From CTSOIL-112 sp049291875 (lineage in GTDB: Bacteria; Pseudomonadota; Gammaproteobacteria; Burkholderiales; Burkholderiaceae): DNA of 64,000 bases. Below are positions 1-7,149 of the stretch, piece by piece (the stretch's first letter is position 1; each line of letters begins with the position of its first letter). The position numbers and the translations under genes are program-made. Under the pieces are notes generated by a model that was not told where the DNA came from, made no database searches, and saw only the letters and a list, made by a program, of their open reading frames with translations. Location: positions 1-64,000 of the forward strand of contig JBATQE010000037.1 of NCBI GenBank assembly GCA_049291875.1, written 5' to 3'.

Positions 1-1361
1 ACAACTACACCAACGTGCAAGACGCATTGGATGGTCTGAACAACACCGCCAACCGCGGCTTCGACCTGACCACCAGCGCCTCGACCGGTACCGTGAGCGG
101 CACGACCACCGAACAAATCGCTACGGGTGAAACCGTAACCTTGGACGCCGGCAAGAATATTGCTGTGACTCAGAAAGGTAATACGATCACAATTGCAACC
201 ATTGAGAATCCAAACTTTACTACTGTTACAACAGGTAATACTACGATGGGCAGTGATGGGATTACGATTAAGGGTGGTGCAAACGGCACAGTAAGTTTAA
301 CCAATGCTGGCTTGGATAATGGGGGCAATACCATCACTAATGTGAAGGCCGGTGTGAATGATACTGATGCGGTAAATATGTCGCAGTTGAAAGCCGTGCA
401 AGAGGTTGCAGCGCAAAAAACGACCGTTTCTGCGGCCAACAATAGTGTCAAAGTCACTACCACCACGAACTCAAGCGGGGGAACTAACTATGCAGTAGGT
501 TTGGCGGATAAAGTTACTATTGGTTCTGATTCGGCGACTGCGGTAACCGTGGATGGTACAAAAGGTAGTGTAACTGCGGGTAGTGTGACAGTTAATGGTG
601 CTGCAGGTACGATTGGCGGTTTGACTAATAAAACCTTTGACGTGGAAAATTATGTCTCTGGCCAAGCGGCAACCGAAGATCAATTGGCTCAAGTTGTCAA
701 GAATTTGAATACCGTTGCCAGCCAACATACGACTGTGAAAGCAGGTAGCAATACTGTCGTATCCGAAGGTACCAATGCTACTGGTGGTAAAGAGTACACA
801 GTATCTGTCGCTGATAATTTGAAGTTGAACAGTGCGAGCTTTACAGATACTGCTGGTAATACGACAGTGGTCAATGGTGCAGGTACAACCATGACGGATT
901 CGTCTGGAAATACTACGACTACTTCTGCTTCTGGTGTGACTGTATCCAATGGTTCCTCTACTGTCAGTGTAACGGCCAATGGTTTGGATAATGGTGGTAA
1001 TACCATCACCAATGTCGCTGCCGGTGTCAATGACACCGATGCGGTAAATGTTGGCCAGGTGAACGCAGCCTTGAATACTGTCAATCAAAGCATTAATAAT
1101 TTGGGTAACAAAATCAGTGAAGTGGGTAAAGAGTCAAAAGCAGGTTCTGCTTCAGCCATTGCTACAGCAAACTTGCCGCAATCTACAATTCCGGGTATGG
1201 GCATGACCACAGTTGGTTTGGGTACTTATGACGGGCAATCGGCGATTGCTGTTGGTCTGTCGAAGATGTCTGATAACGGTAAGTGGGTCATCAAGGCCAG
1301 TGCAACCACAAATACGCAAGGTAAAGTGGGTGCCGGTGTGGGTGTTGGCTTCCATTGGTAA
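1..1361 (+). CDS. Trimeric autotransporter adhesin, C-terminal part (5' end outside window)
   Basis: The frame is already open at base 3 (NYTNVQDALDG), so only the last ~450 residues are present. The product is an outer-membrane homotrimeric adhesin (type Vc, YadA/Ata class) in which the C-terminus forms the barrel and the stalk projects outwards. The stalk carries two copies of a neck-type repeat sharing GLDNGGNTITNV and GVNDTDAVN (DNA about 310-375 and 984-1050), separated by Thr/Gly/Val-rich repeats. The last ~85 residues look like a YadA anchor: a short coiled coil (INNLGNKISEVGKE), alternating beta strands, and a terminal aromatic (GVGFHW) as used for outer-membrane assembly. Length and head domains upstream are unknown. 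The first ~160 bases are clearly more GC-rich with C-ending codons than the rest. A TpgA-like lipoprotein gene follows 64 bp later. Confidence 0.92.
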   Translation, partial: NYTNVQDALDGLNNTANRGFDLTTSASTGTVSGTTTEQIATGETVTLDAGKNIAVTQKGNTITIATIENPNFTTVTTGNTTMGSDGITIKGGANGTVSLTNAGLDNGGNTITNVKAGVNDTDAVNMSQLKAVQEVAAQKTTVSAANNSVKVTTTTNSSGGTNYAVGLADKVTIGSDSATAVTVDGTKGSVTAGSVTVNGAAGTIGGLTNKTFDVENYVSGQAATEDQLAQVVKNLNTVASQHTTVKAGSNTVVSEGTNATGGKEYTVSVADNLKLNSASFTDTAGNTTVVNGAGTTMTDSSGNTTTTSASGVTVSNGSSTVSVTANGLDNGGNTITNVAAGVNDTDAVNVGQVNAALNTVNQSINNLGNKISEVGKESKAGSASAIATANLPQSTIPGMGMTTVGLGTYDGQSAIAVGLSKMSDNGKWVIKASATTNTQGKVGAGVGVGFHW

Positions 1362-1425
1362 TCATTGTCACAGGCCTCCGTGGGCAGCAATGTCCACGGT
1401 TGATTGAATAAAATAGGATATTTTT

Positions 1426-2250
1426 ATGAAAAAAATCAATGTGTTGTTGGGAACTTTGGCGGTATCTGTGGGTTTGCTACAAGGTTGCTCTTCGTATGTA
1501 AGTTGGGGACTCAGTGATGATGGCAAGCAAGCCGAGCAAATTGTTTTCCCTGATTTGGATAAGGCGTGGCGTAATGATGGTGGTCCGCAAGGTACCTTCC
1601 CTGATTTGGCCGATCTGCGTAAAGTGGCTCCGGGTGTAACGAAAGAACAGTTGTATCAAATGTTTGGTGCACCACAGTTTGCAGAAGGAATGTGGGGTGT
1701 GCGTGAATGGGATTATATTTTCCAATTGCAAGGTCCGAAAGACACCAAGCCAACTCTGTGTCAGTACAAAGTCATCTTCGATACTGAGTACAAAGGTCAA
1801 AGTTTCTATTGGAAGCCTGAATCCTGTGCAGCACTGGTTGGCGGCGTATCATCGAATGCCGGTCGTTATACATTGAACAATGAAATCTTGTTCCCGCATA
1901 ACCGTTCGAGCGTGGCTGATATTCGGAGTGAAGGACGTGAAGCGGTGCGTAACTTGGCGACAAAAATTAAGAATGATTATCAATCGGTAGATAAAATTGC
2001 GGTTGTTGGTTATACAGATCGTTTGGGTTCTGATGCGCACAATTTGGCGCTGTCTCAAGCACGAGCTAATGCCATTCGCAGTTTGCTGGTGAGTGAAGGT
2101 TTGGATGCGTCAAAAATGACTGCGGTCGGAGCGGGTGAATCCAACCCGTTGTCTCAAGGCTGCGTGGGTAATACGTATACACCGGCTTTATCGGCTTGCT
2201 TGCAAGCGGATCGCCGAGTGGAAATTAATGTCACTGGCCAACGGAAATAA
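1426..2250 (+). CDS. TpgA-like OmpA/SmpA lipoprotein, partner of the trimeric autotransporter
   Basis: This 274-residue lipoprotein has a lipobox LLQGC (Cys21). Residues about 55-125 resemble the SmpA/BamE fold (LRKVAPGVTKEQLYQMFGAP). Residues about 145-270 form an OmpA-type peptidoglycan-binding domain with VVGYTDRLGSDAHNLALSQARA and a closing DRRVEINV. In Acinetobacter, TpgA has the same domain order, sits beside the Ata adhesin gene and links it to peptidoglycan. The position directly after the adhesin supports the same role here, which is an inference from architecture and context. The start has a reasonable AGGAT ribosome site (1412-1416) and is followed by a clear signal peptide. Alternative: a generic OmpA lipoprotein. 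Confidence 0.85.
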   Translation: MKKINVLLGTLAVSVGLLQGCSSYVSWGLSDDGKQAEQIVFPDLDKAWRNDGGPQGTFPDLADLRKVAPGVTKEQLYQMFGAPQFAEGMWGVREWDYIFQLQGPKDTKPTLCQYKVIFDTEYKGQSFYWKPESCAALVGGVSSNAGRYTLNNEILFPHNRSSVADIRSEGREAVRNLATKIKNDYQSVDKIAVVGYTDRLGSDAHNLALSQARANAIRSLLVSEGLDASKMTAVGAGESNPLSQGCVGNTYTPALSACLQADRRVEINVTGQRK

Positions 2251-2322
2251 AGCATTCTTTGATACGTATGAGATTGAGTTAATTAAAAAGCTCTGAAGCT
2301 CTGCAGCATTGAAGTTTGAAAG

Positions 2323-2357
2323 AAAAAACGCCTGATGGATTTCATCAGGCGTTTTTT
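2323..2357. terminator. Bidirectional Rho-independent terminator between tpgA-like gene and dut
   Basis: A perfect 15-bp stem (arms 2323-2337 and 2343-2357) with loop GATTT begins with six A and ends with six T. It can therefore terminate transcripts from both converging genes. Confidence 0.9.
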
Positions 2358-2425
2358 AGTACGCTTATCTGATACTTTAAATACGGTTTAAGAAGTCTTG
2401 AATGATGTAGTCATTTGTTTTGAAA

Positions 2426-2872
2426 TTATTTCGTACCGGTACTGCCAAATCCGCCTGTGCCGCGATCGGATGCGTTGAAGTCCTCAACCAGATTGAATTT
2501 CGCTTGCACGACAGGGACAATGACCATTTGTGCGATGCGCTCGAACGGCTCGATGGTGAACGTCGTATTACCGCGATTCCAAGTGGAGACCATGAGCTCG
2601 CCTTGATAGTCGGAATCAATCAGGCCGACGAGGTTGCCCAGTACCACGCCGTGTTTGTGTCCCAAACCACTGCGCGGCAGAATCATGGCGGCGTAGTTGG
2701 CGTCGGCCAGATGAATCGCCAGTCCTGTCGGGATGAGGATGGTTTGACCGGGTTCGAGGGTGATTTTTTCGCTGATGCAGGCGCGAAGATCAAGGCCGGC
2801 ACTGCCTGCTGTGGCATAATGCGGCAGTTGGTCTTTGATCAGCGGATTGATGATTTTGATGTCGATGTGCAT
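2426..2872 (-). CDS. dut: dUTP diphosphatase (dUTPase)
   Basis: This trimeric cytosolic enzyme hydrolyses dUTP to dUMP and PPi, keeping uracil out of DNA and feeding thymidylate synthesis. The 148 residues match the usual ~150 and all five dUTPase motifs are present in order: AGSAGLDLRA (I), PRSGLG (II), GLIDSDYQGEL with the catalytic Asp (III), RIAQMVIVP (IV) and the glycine-rich RGTGGFGSTG tail that closes over the nucleotide (V). The gene is convergent with the tpgA-like gene and divergent from nudB. The downstream terminator is shared. Confidence 0.97.
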   Translation of the reverse strand: MHIDIKIINPLIKDQLPHYATAGSAGLDLRACISEKITLEPGQTILIPTGLAIHLADANYAAMILPRSGLGHKHGVVLGNLVGLIDSDYQGELMVSTWNRGNTTFTIEPFERIAQMVIVPVVQAKFNLVEDFNASDRGTGGFGSTGTK

Positions 2873-2958
2873 GGTGCAACCTTTATTTGAATGGTATTGA
2901 AACCGTGCTATTTTAAACGAAGCGCGTGGTGCGTTCTCTGCTTTTTGGATGATTTTTG

Positions 2959-3435
2959 ATGATGGTTTTTAAGATTCCGCGGTCGGTTTTGGTGCTGATT
3001 CACACGCCGGATTTGCAGTTTTTAATGCTCAAGCGTGCGCCTAAAGCTGAGTTTGATCAGGATTTTTGGCAGTCGGTGACGGGCAGTTTGGATGCGCTGG
3101 ATGAGTCACCGCTGTTGGCGGCCAAGCGTGAATTGCTGGAGGAAACGGGACTGAATGCGGATGCGTTTGAATTGCGCGATTTGCAGCATGAGGTCACGTA
3201 TGAGATTTTCGAGCAATGGCGCTATCGTTACGCACCGGGCGTGACCGAGAATGTGGAGCATCAGTTTGCGCTGTGCGTGCCGGATACGAGTGTCGCCATT
3301 CGCCTCGCGCCGCGTGAGCATGTGGCGTTTCAGTGGCTGCCGTTTGATCAGGCGGCGGATTTGTGTTTTTCTTGGAACAATGCGGGTGCGATTCGGCGTT
3401 TGGCTGCGGAGCTGTCTGATGTCTCGTGCGATTGA
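2959..3435 (+). CDS. nudB: Dihydroneopterin triphosphate diphosphatase (Nudix hydrolase)
   Basis: This NudB-like Nudix protein (~158 aa) would remove pyrophosphate from dihydroneopterin triphosphate in folate synthesis. The start FKIPRSVLVLIHTPDLQFLMLKR and the WQSVTGS segment are typical of NudB. The Nudix box reads GSLDALDESPLLAAKRELLE and continues ETGL, so the REXXEE core and the preceding Glu are in place. The spacing from the first Gly to that Glu is one residue longer than the textbook GX5E. TTG 2956, ATG 2959 and ATG 2962 are adjacent possible starts; no strong Shine-Dalgarno site separates them. The exact substrate is inferred from family similarity. Confidence 0.87.
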   Translation: MMVFKIPRSVLVLIHTPDLQFLMLKRAPKAEFDQDFWQSVTGSLDALDESPLLAAKRELLEETGLNADAFELRDLQHEVTYEIFEQWRYRYAPGVTENVEHQFALCVPDTSVAIRLAPREHVAFQWLPFDQAADLCFSWNNAGAIRRLAAELSDVSCD

Positions 3436-3449
3436 TGGGGTATGAGGGT

Positions 3450-3488
3450 AAAAATAAGGCGGTCTCGAATACGAGCCGCCTTTATTTT
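3450..3488. terminator. Bidirectional terminator between nudB and the DUF4298 gene
   Basis: An A-rich left arm followed by AAGGCGGTCTCG, a short AATA loop, then CGAGCCGCCTT with a T-rich end forms a stem with one bulged base. It lies between two converging genes. Confidence 0.8.
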
Positions 3489-3500
3489 GCGCGATGTTTT

Positions 3501-3824
3501 TTATTGCAGCAAATCGACCAAATGTTTGATCATTTCTTTGCTCTCCCGTTGCGCATCGTCCAACAAATTCCAAATGGTGTCTTGCCCCAGCACCGAGTAG
3601 TGGCTTTCGGTGACGGCTTCGTCTATGCGTCGTGCCAGATCGGGCTGTTGCTCAATCTTTTCGACATCCAGCATCCAGTCGTTTTGATAGTAACTCAGCA
3701 GTTCGCTCATGCGCTGACGGATGTCGGGCAGGCGTTGGTTGAGTTCTTGCAACGCTTGAATATCGTTGTGCAGTTGTTCGTAGTGTTGCTGAATGTCGTT
3801 CAATTTTTTCTCTAATTTATTCAT
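3501..3824 (-). CDS. DUF4298-family small protein
   Basis: This 107-residue acidic, largely helical cytosolic protein has no signal peptide or membrane segment. The N-terminal half (EKKLNDIQQHYEQLHNDIQ) is predicted coiled coil. The core RMSELLSYYQNDWMLDVEK and the tail LGQDTIWNLLDDAQRESKEM resemble the DUF4298 family, whose function is not known. It is the last gene of a leftward run xthA - C40 peptidase - lipoprotein - this gene, starting 15 bp after the lipoprotein gene with an AGG ribosome site. Function unknown. Confidence 0.72.
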   Translation of the reverse strand: MNKLEKKLNDIQQHYEQLHNDIQALQELNQRLPDIRQRMSELLSYYQNDWMLDVEKIEQQPDLARRIDEAVTESHYSVLGQDTIWNLLDDAQRESKEMIKHLVDLLQ

Positions 3825-3839
3825 GGGTGCCTATGTGTG

Positions 3840-4277
3840 TTAGCGTGGTAGGGTGCAGCTGCTGTTGATGCGGATGCGCGGATAGGTGGCGTCGTTGGTA
3901 CGCTGCCAAAGGGTCACGCAGTCATTGACATTGAATTCATCACCGGTTTGCACGATGAAGGTTTCGTTCGGATTGGTTTGAACGGTATAGCGGTACATGA
4001 CTTCAGGCGAGCTGATCTGGCCGAGATTGAATATTTGTCCCAAGCCGACGTTGACACCCCAGCCGACATGGCCGCCACCGCCCACACCAACGCTGACATC
4101 GACAGGGCTGTTGCGTCGTTGGGAATATTGTTGGATGGTTTGCTTTTGCGTAATTTTGCCGAGACTGGCGCGCGCATCCGCGGCAGGGGATTTGGAATTG
4201 CTGTCGGTTGCGGCGCAAGCTGCGAGCGTCAGGCTGATGAGGCCGATGCTGAAAATCTGAGTGAGGCGTGTGTTCAT
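3840..4277 (-). CDS. Small outer-membrane-type lipoprotein, function unknown
   Basis: The 145-residue product has a signal peptide with lipobox LTLAAC (Cys21). I chose the ATG at 4277 because GGAG lies just upstream and the signal peptide starts there; an in-frame ATG 13 codons earlier is less likely. After a Ser/Asn/Ala linker there is a Gly-rich stretch (VSVGVGGGGHVGWGVNVG) and a C-terminal beta-rich region. Two cysteines (VNDCVTLW and NSSCTLPR) could form a disulphide. It follows the C40 peptidase gene in the same operon, so an envelope role is plausible. No named family recognised. Confidence 0.75.
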   Translation of the reverse strand: MNTRLTQIFSIGLISLTLAACAATDSNSKSPAADARASLGKITQKQTIQQYSQRRNSPVDVSVGVGGGGHVGWGVNVGLGQIFNLGQISSPEVMYRYTVQTNPNETFIVQTGDEFNVNDCVTLWQRTNDATYPRIRINSSCTLPR

Positions 4278-4326
4278 GTGTGGCTCCAATGTTGAGTGTG
4301 CTGTATTGTGATGCATCGTGATGTAT

Positions 4327-4902
4327 TTAGCGAATTCGGCGAGCGCCGCTAAAGCGCTTTTGCCAGTAGTCTAAGGTGTAGTCTTCAACCCGCACCGCGC
4401 CGCCGCTGCTCGGTGCGTGGACGAAGTAGGTCTGCCCGAGATAGATGCCGACGTGTGAGTTGGCTTGGCCGGAAATATTGAAAAACAGTAAGTCGCCTGC
4501 TTTGAGATTGCCAAAGGAGATCGGTGTGCCGTAGCTGGCTTGATCGGAGGTGCGGCGTGGCAAATTCAGATTGAGGGATTTTTTGCTGGCGTATTGAACC
4601 AAGCCGGAGCAGTCAAAGCCTTCGGAAGGCGAACTGCCGCCGTAGCGGTAGGGTGTACCGAGAAACTGCATGGCGTATACGGCAACGTCGCGATTCGGCC
4701 CTGCGGCGACGCTGACATTTTGCGGGGTTTTGCCTGTGTATTTGCCTTGGCGTGAGGGCGCGGTGGTGGAGCAGGCGCTGATGAGCGAGACCAAAGCCAA
4801 TGACAGTAATCCGCGACTTAACCAGTTCAAACGCTCAGAGGCTGGATTGCTGAGGTTTTGTGTTGTGCGACGAGTGGGAATATTGGGAATAGCGATATTC
4901 AT
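4327..4902 (-). CDS. NlpC/P60 (C40) cell-wall peptidase lipoprotein
   Basis: The protein is a probable periplasmic endopeptidase cutting peptidoglycan stem peptides, of the Spr/MepS/NlpC class. From the ATG at 4902 it is 191 aa: a long N-terminal arm, a lipobox SLISAC (Cys44), a linker, then the C40 domain from about residue 70. The catalytic Cys98 lies in GFDCSGLV, the His150 in NSHVGIYLG and a third polar residue, His162, in FVHAPSSGG. The start overlaps the xthA stop as ATGA, which indicates translational coupling; an earlier in-frame ATG (4926) lies inside xthA. Confidence 0.92.
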   Translation of the reverse strand: MNIAIPNIPTRRTTQNLSNPASERLNWLSRGLLSLALVSLISACSTTAPSRQGKYTGKTPQNVSVAAGPNRDVAVYAMQFLGTPYRYGGSSPSEGFDCSGLVQYASKKSLNLNLPRRTSDQASYGTPISFGNLKAGDLLFFNISGQANSHVGIYLGQTYFVHAPSSGGAVRVEDYTLDYWQKRFSGARRIR

Positions 4903-5672
4903 GGGGCGATGTCCAATTTTGCCCAAACCGGTGTGTGGTCGGAGGGTTGTTCATGGCGACGGGGTTCTTTGTCAATCACACATTCAACGCATGATTGCGC
5001 GAGCGGTTGACTCAGGAGAATGTGGTCAATGCGCAGGCCAGCGTTGCGCCGAAAAGCCATCTGGCGATAGTCCCACCATGAGAAGGATTTTTCGGGCTGC
5101 TCGAACAGTCGAAAGGCGTCGGTCAGTCCTAAATCCAACAGTTTTTGGAATGCTGCGCGCTCCTGTGGCGAGACCAAATTACAGCCGAGCCATTTGTCCG
5201 GGTTATGTACGTCGATGTCGGCGGGCGCAATGTTGAAATCGCCCAGCAGCGCCAGTTTCGGGTAATTTTTCAATTCGCCGGCGAGAAATTCGGTCAATGC
5301 GGCCAGCCAATTGAGTTTGTACACGAATTTATCACTGTCCAGCGACTGACCGTTGACGATGTAGGTATTGACAATGCGCACACCATCGATGGTGGCGCAG
5401 ATCACGCGCTTTTGTTCATCTTCAAAATTTGGCAGGTTCTTTTGCACCTCGGTCTGTGCCGTGCGGCTGACGATGGCGACACCGTTGTAGGTTTTTTGCC
5501 CGACGAAGCTGACGTGCAAACCTGCATCGGTAAAGGCTTGCTCTGGAAAGACTTCATCGGTCATTTTGGTTTCTTGCAGACACAGCACGTCGGTGTCGGT
5601 GGTATTCATATAGTCCAGCACTTGCGGCAGGCGAACTTTGAGCGAATTGACATTCCAAGTAGCGATTTTCAT
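4899..5672 (-). CDS. xthA: Exodeoxyribonuclease III (AP endonuclease)
   Basis: This Mg-dependent endonuclease/exonuclease/phosphatase-fold enzyme cuts at abasic sites and removes 3' blocking groups in base-excision repair. It begins MKIATWNVNSLKVRLPQVL with the metal-binding Asn, followed by LCLQETKM (catalytic Glu), the LLGDFNIAP metal/active-site motif, and a C-terminal LRIDHILLS and PSDHTPVWA with the catalytic Asp-His. The product is 257 aa, close to the usual ~268. The start at 5672 is supported by GAGGAT; the longer reading frame upstream lacks similarity. Its 3' end overlaps the C40 peptidase gene by ATGA. It diverges from pstS, and the Pho box lies in the shared intergenic region. Confidence 0.96.
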   Translation of the reverse strand: MKIATWNVNSLKVRLPQVLDYMNTTDTDVLCLQETKMTDEVFPEQAFTDAGLHVSFVGQKTYNGVAIVSRTAQTEVQKNLPNFEDEQKRVICATIDGVRIVNTYIVNGQSLDSDKFVYKLNWLAALTEFLAGELKNYPKLALLGDFNIAPADIDVHNPDKWLGCNLVSPQERAAFQKLLDLGLTDAFRLFEQPEKSFSWWDYRQMAFRRNAGLRIDHILLSQPLAQSCVECVIDKEPRRHEQPSDHTPVWAKLDIAP

Positions 5673-5736
5673 ATTTTTATCCTCAAACATACAGCCGTCA
5701 TTATGCCTAAAAACCACAGTCTTAACATGAATGACA

Positions 5737-5765
5737 TTGTTATGTCATTGTCACGAAATTGTCAT
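5737..5765 (+). promoter_or_regulatory. Tandem Pho box (PhoB operator) of the pst operon
   Basis: Three 7-mers recur with an 11-bp period: TTGTTAT (5737-5743), TTGTCAC (5748-5754) and TTGTCAT (5759-5765), separated by 4-bp spacers. This matches the Pho box layout (CTGTCAT, 4-bp spacer, CTGTCAT). A TATAGT hexamer (5776-5781) lies 10 bp after the last unit, the spacing at which a Pho box replaces the -35 element. It is about 120 bp upstream of pstS. Confidence 0.88.
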
Positions 5766-5888
5766 ATTGACGAAATATAGTGTCGGCAGTTGCATGAATT
5801 GGCGAGCTGATGGATGTGTCAGATGTCACGGACGGCGGCTTTTGAAGTATCAAATCATTGATTCAATAGCGTTTTTTAGGAGAAAACG

Positions 5889-6944
5889 ATGCGAGTAAAG
5901 TATTTATTATCTGGTGTGGCTGCGGTTTTGCTGTCTGCTTCATTGATCGGCTGCGGTGGTCAATCCGGTGGTGAGCAAAAGGTAGCCGGCTTGAATGGTT
6001 CGGGTGCAACTTTCCCGGCGCCGGTATACACCAAATGGGCGTCTGACTATAAAGGCGCAACCGGCATGGCGATTAATTACCAAGGTACCGGTTCGAGCGC
6101 AGGGATTGATGCGATCAAAAAGAAAACCGTGGATTTTGGTGCGACCGATGCGCCGTTGAAAGGCGATGAGTTGGACGCGGCTGCCTTGGTTCAGTTCCCC
6201 GCAGTGATCGGTGGCGTTGTGCCGGTGTATCACATCGAAGGCGTGGGTGCGTTGACTTTGGATGGCGCTGTTTTGGGTGACATTTACTTGATGAAGATCA
6301 AGAAATGGAATGATCCGGCGATTGCCAAATTGAACCCGGGCGCGAAGTTGCCTGATTTGGAAATCAAAGTGGTGCGTCGTTCGGACGGTTCGGGCACAAC
6401 CCACATGTTTACCGAATATTTGGCGCAAGTGAACGAGGGCTGGAAAGCCATCGGCGCGAGCAAAGACCCGAAATGGGAAGCCGGCACGGTCGGCGGTAAA
6501 GGTAACGATGGCGTGGCCGCCAGCGTGAAACAGTTGCCGGGCGCGATTGGTTACGTAGAGTACGCCTATGCGAAGAAAAACGGCATGTCTGCCGCTTCAT
6601 TGGTGAACAAGGATGGCAAAGTGGTTGCGCCGACAGCCGAGTCGTTTGCAGCAGCAGCGGCCAGTGCGGATTGGAGCGCCAAGCCGGGCATGGGTATTTC
6701 CTTGAACAACCAAGCGGGTGAAAAAACTTGGCCGATCACCGGTGCGACTTTCATTTTGATGCAAAAGAAAAATGACAACGCGAAAAATGCGGCTGAAGTG
6801 TTGAAGTTCTTCGACTGGGCATTGACCAAAGGCCAAGGCCAAGCGTCTGCTTTGGAATACATTCCGTTGCCGGATGCGGTCGTAGCGAAAATCAAGGAAA
6901 GCTGGAAGCAAATTACCGACGCTTCGGGCAAGCCGGTGATCTAA
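5889..6944 (+). CDS. pstS: Phosphate ABC transporter substrate-binding protein
   Basis: The protein captures inorganic phosphate in the periplasm for PstCAB. It has 351 aa with a signal peptide ending LSASLIGCGG, where Cys22 would be lipidated, so it is probably membrane-tethered rather than soluble as in E. coli. Phosphate-contact motifs are GSGATFPAPVY, YQGTGSSAG, DFGATDAPL, RRSDGSGTTHMF and GNDGVAASV. A strong AGGAGA site precedes the ATG. It is the first gene of the phosphate regulon, under a tandem Pho box, and is separated from pstC by 205 bp holding hairpins that may lower downstream expression. Confidence 0.97.
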   Translation: MRVKYLLSGVAAVLLSASLIGCGGQSGGEQKVAGLNGSGATFPAPVYTKWASDYKGATGMAINYQGTGSSAGIDAIKKKTVDFGATDAPLKGDELDAAALVQFPAVIGGVVPVYHIEGVGALTLDGAVLGDIYLMKIKKWNDPAIAKLNPGAKLPDLEIKVVRRSDGSGTTHMFTEYLAQVNEGWKAIGASKDPKWEAGTVGGKGNDGVAASVKQLPGAIGYVEYAYAKKNGMSAASLVNKDGKVVAPTAESFAAAAASADWSAKPGMGISLNNQAGEKTWPITGATFILMQKKNDNAKNAAEVLKFFDWALTKGQGQASALEYIPLPDAVVAKIKESWKQITDASGKPVI

Positions 6945-6953
6945 ACGTCAATC

Positions 6954-7021
6954 AGCCTTTTTCATAGAGGATGAGCGATATGAAAAAAGGCTGGGTGGCT
7001 TGCCATTCCGGCCTTTTTTCT
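6954..7021 (+). promoter_or_regulatory. Overlapping hairpins between pstS and pstC (attenuator candidate)
   Basis: Arm 1 (6954-6966, AGCCTTTTTCATA) pairs with arm 2 (6979-6992, TATGAAAAAAGGCT) with one bulge. Arm 2 can instead pair through GAAAAAAGGC (about 6982-6991) with arm 3 (GCCTTTTTTC, about 7012-7021), which ends in a U-run like an intrinsic terminator. The two pairings exclude each other. At minimum this is a partial terminator that would make pstS mRNA more abundant than pstCAB; a regulated switch is speculative. Confidence 0.6.
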
Positions 7022-7149
7022 TCATTGACTTGATGGTTGGTCATGATGAAGTAATCGGTAACAAGTAGTAACAAGTATTAATAAATAGTAACAATGCAAC
7101 ACAATTACGATTGAATTTCGATTGAATTAAGATTGAACTAAAGGGTGAT

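Noticed and set aside
471..1088. Long reverse-strand open frame within the adhesin gene
   Set aside because: It is the antisense shadow of a Thr/Ser/Gly repeat gene (rich in Ile, Ser, Arg), has no ribosome site and no family likeness.
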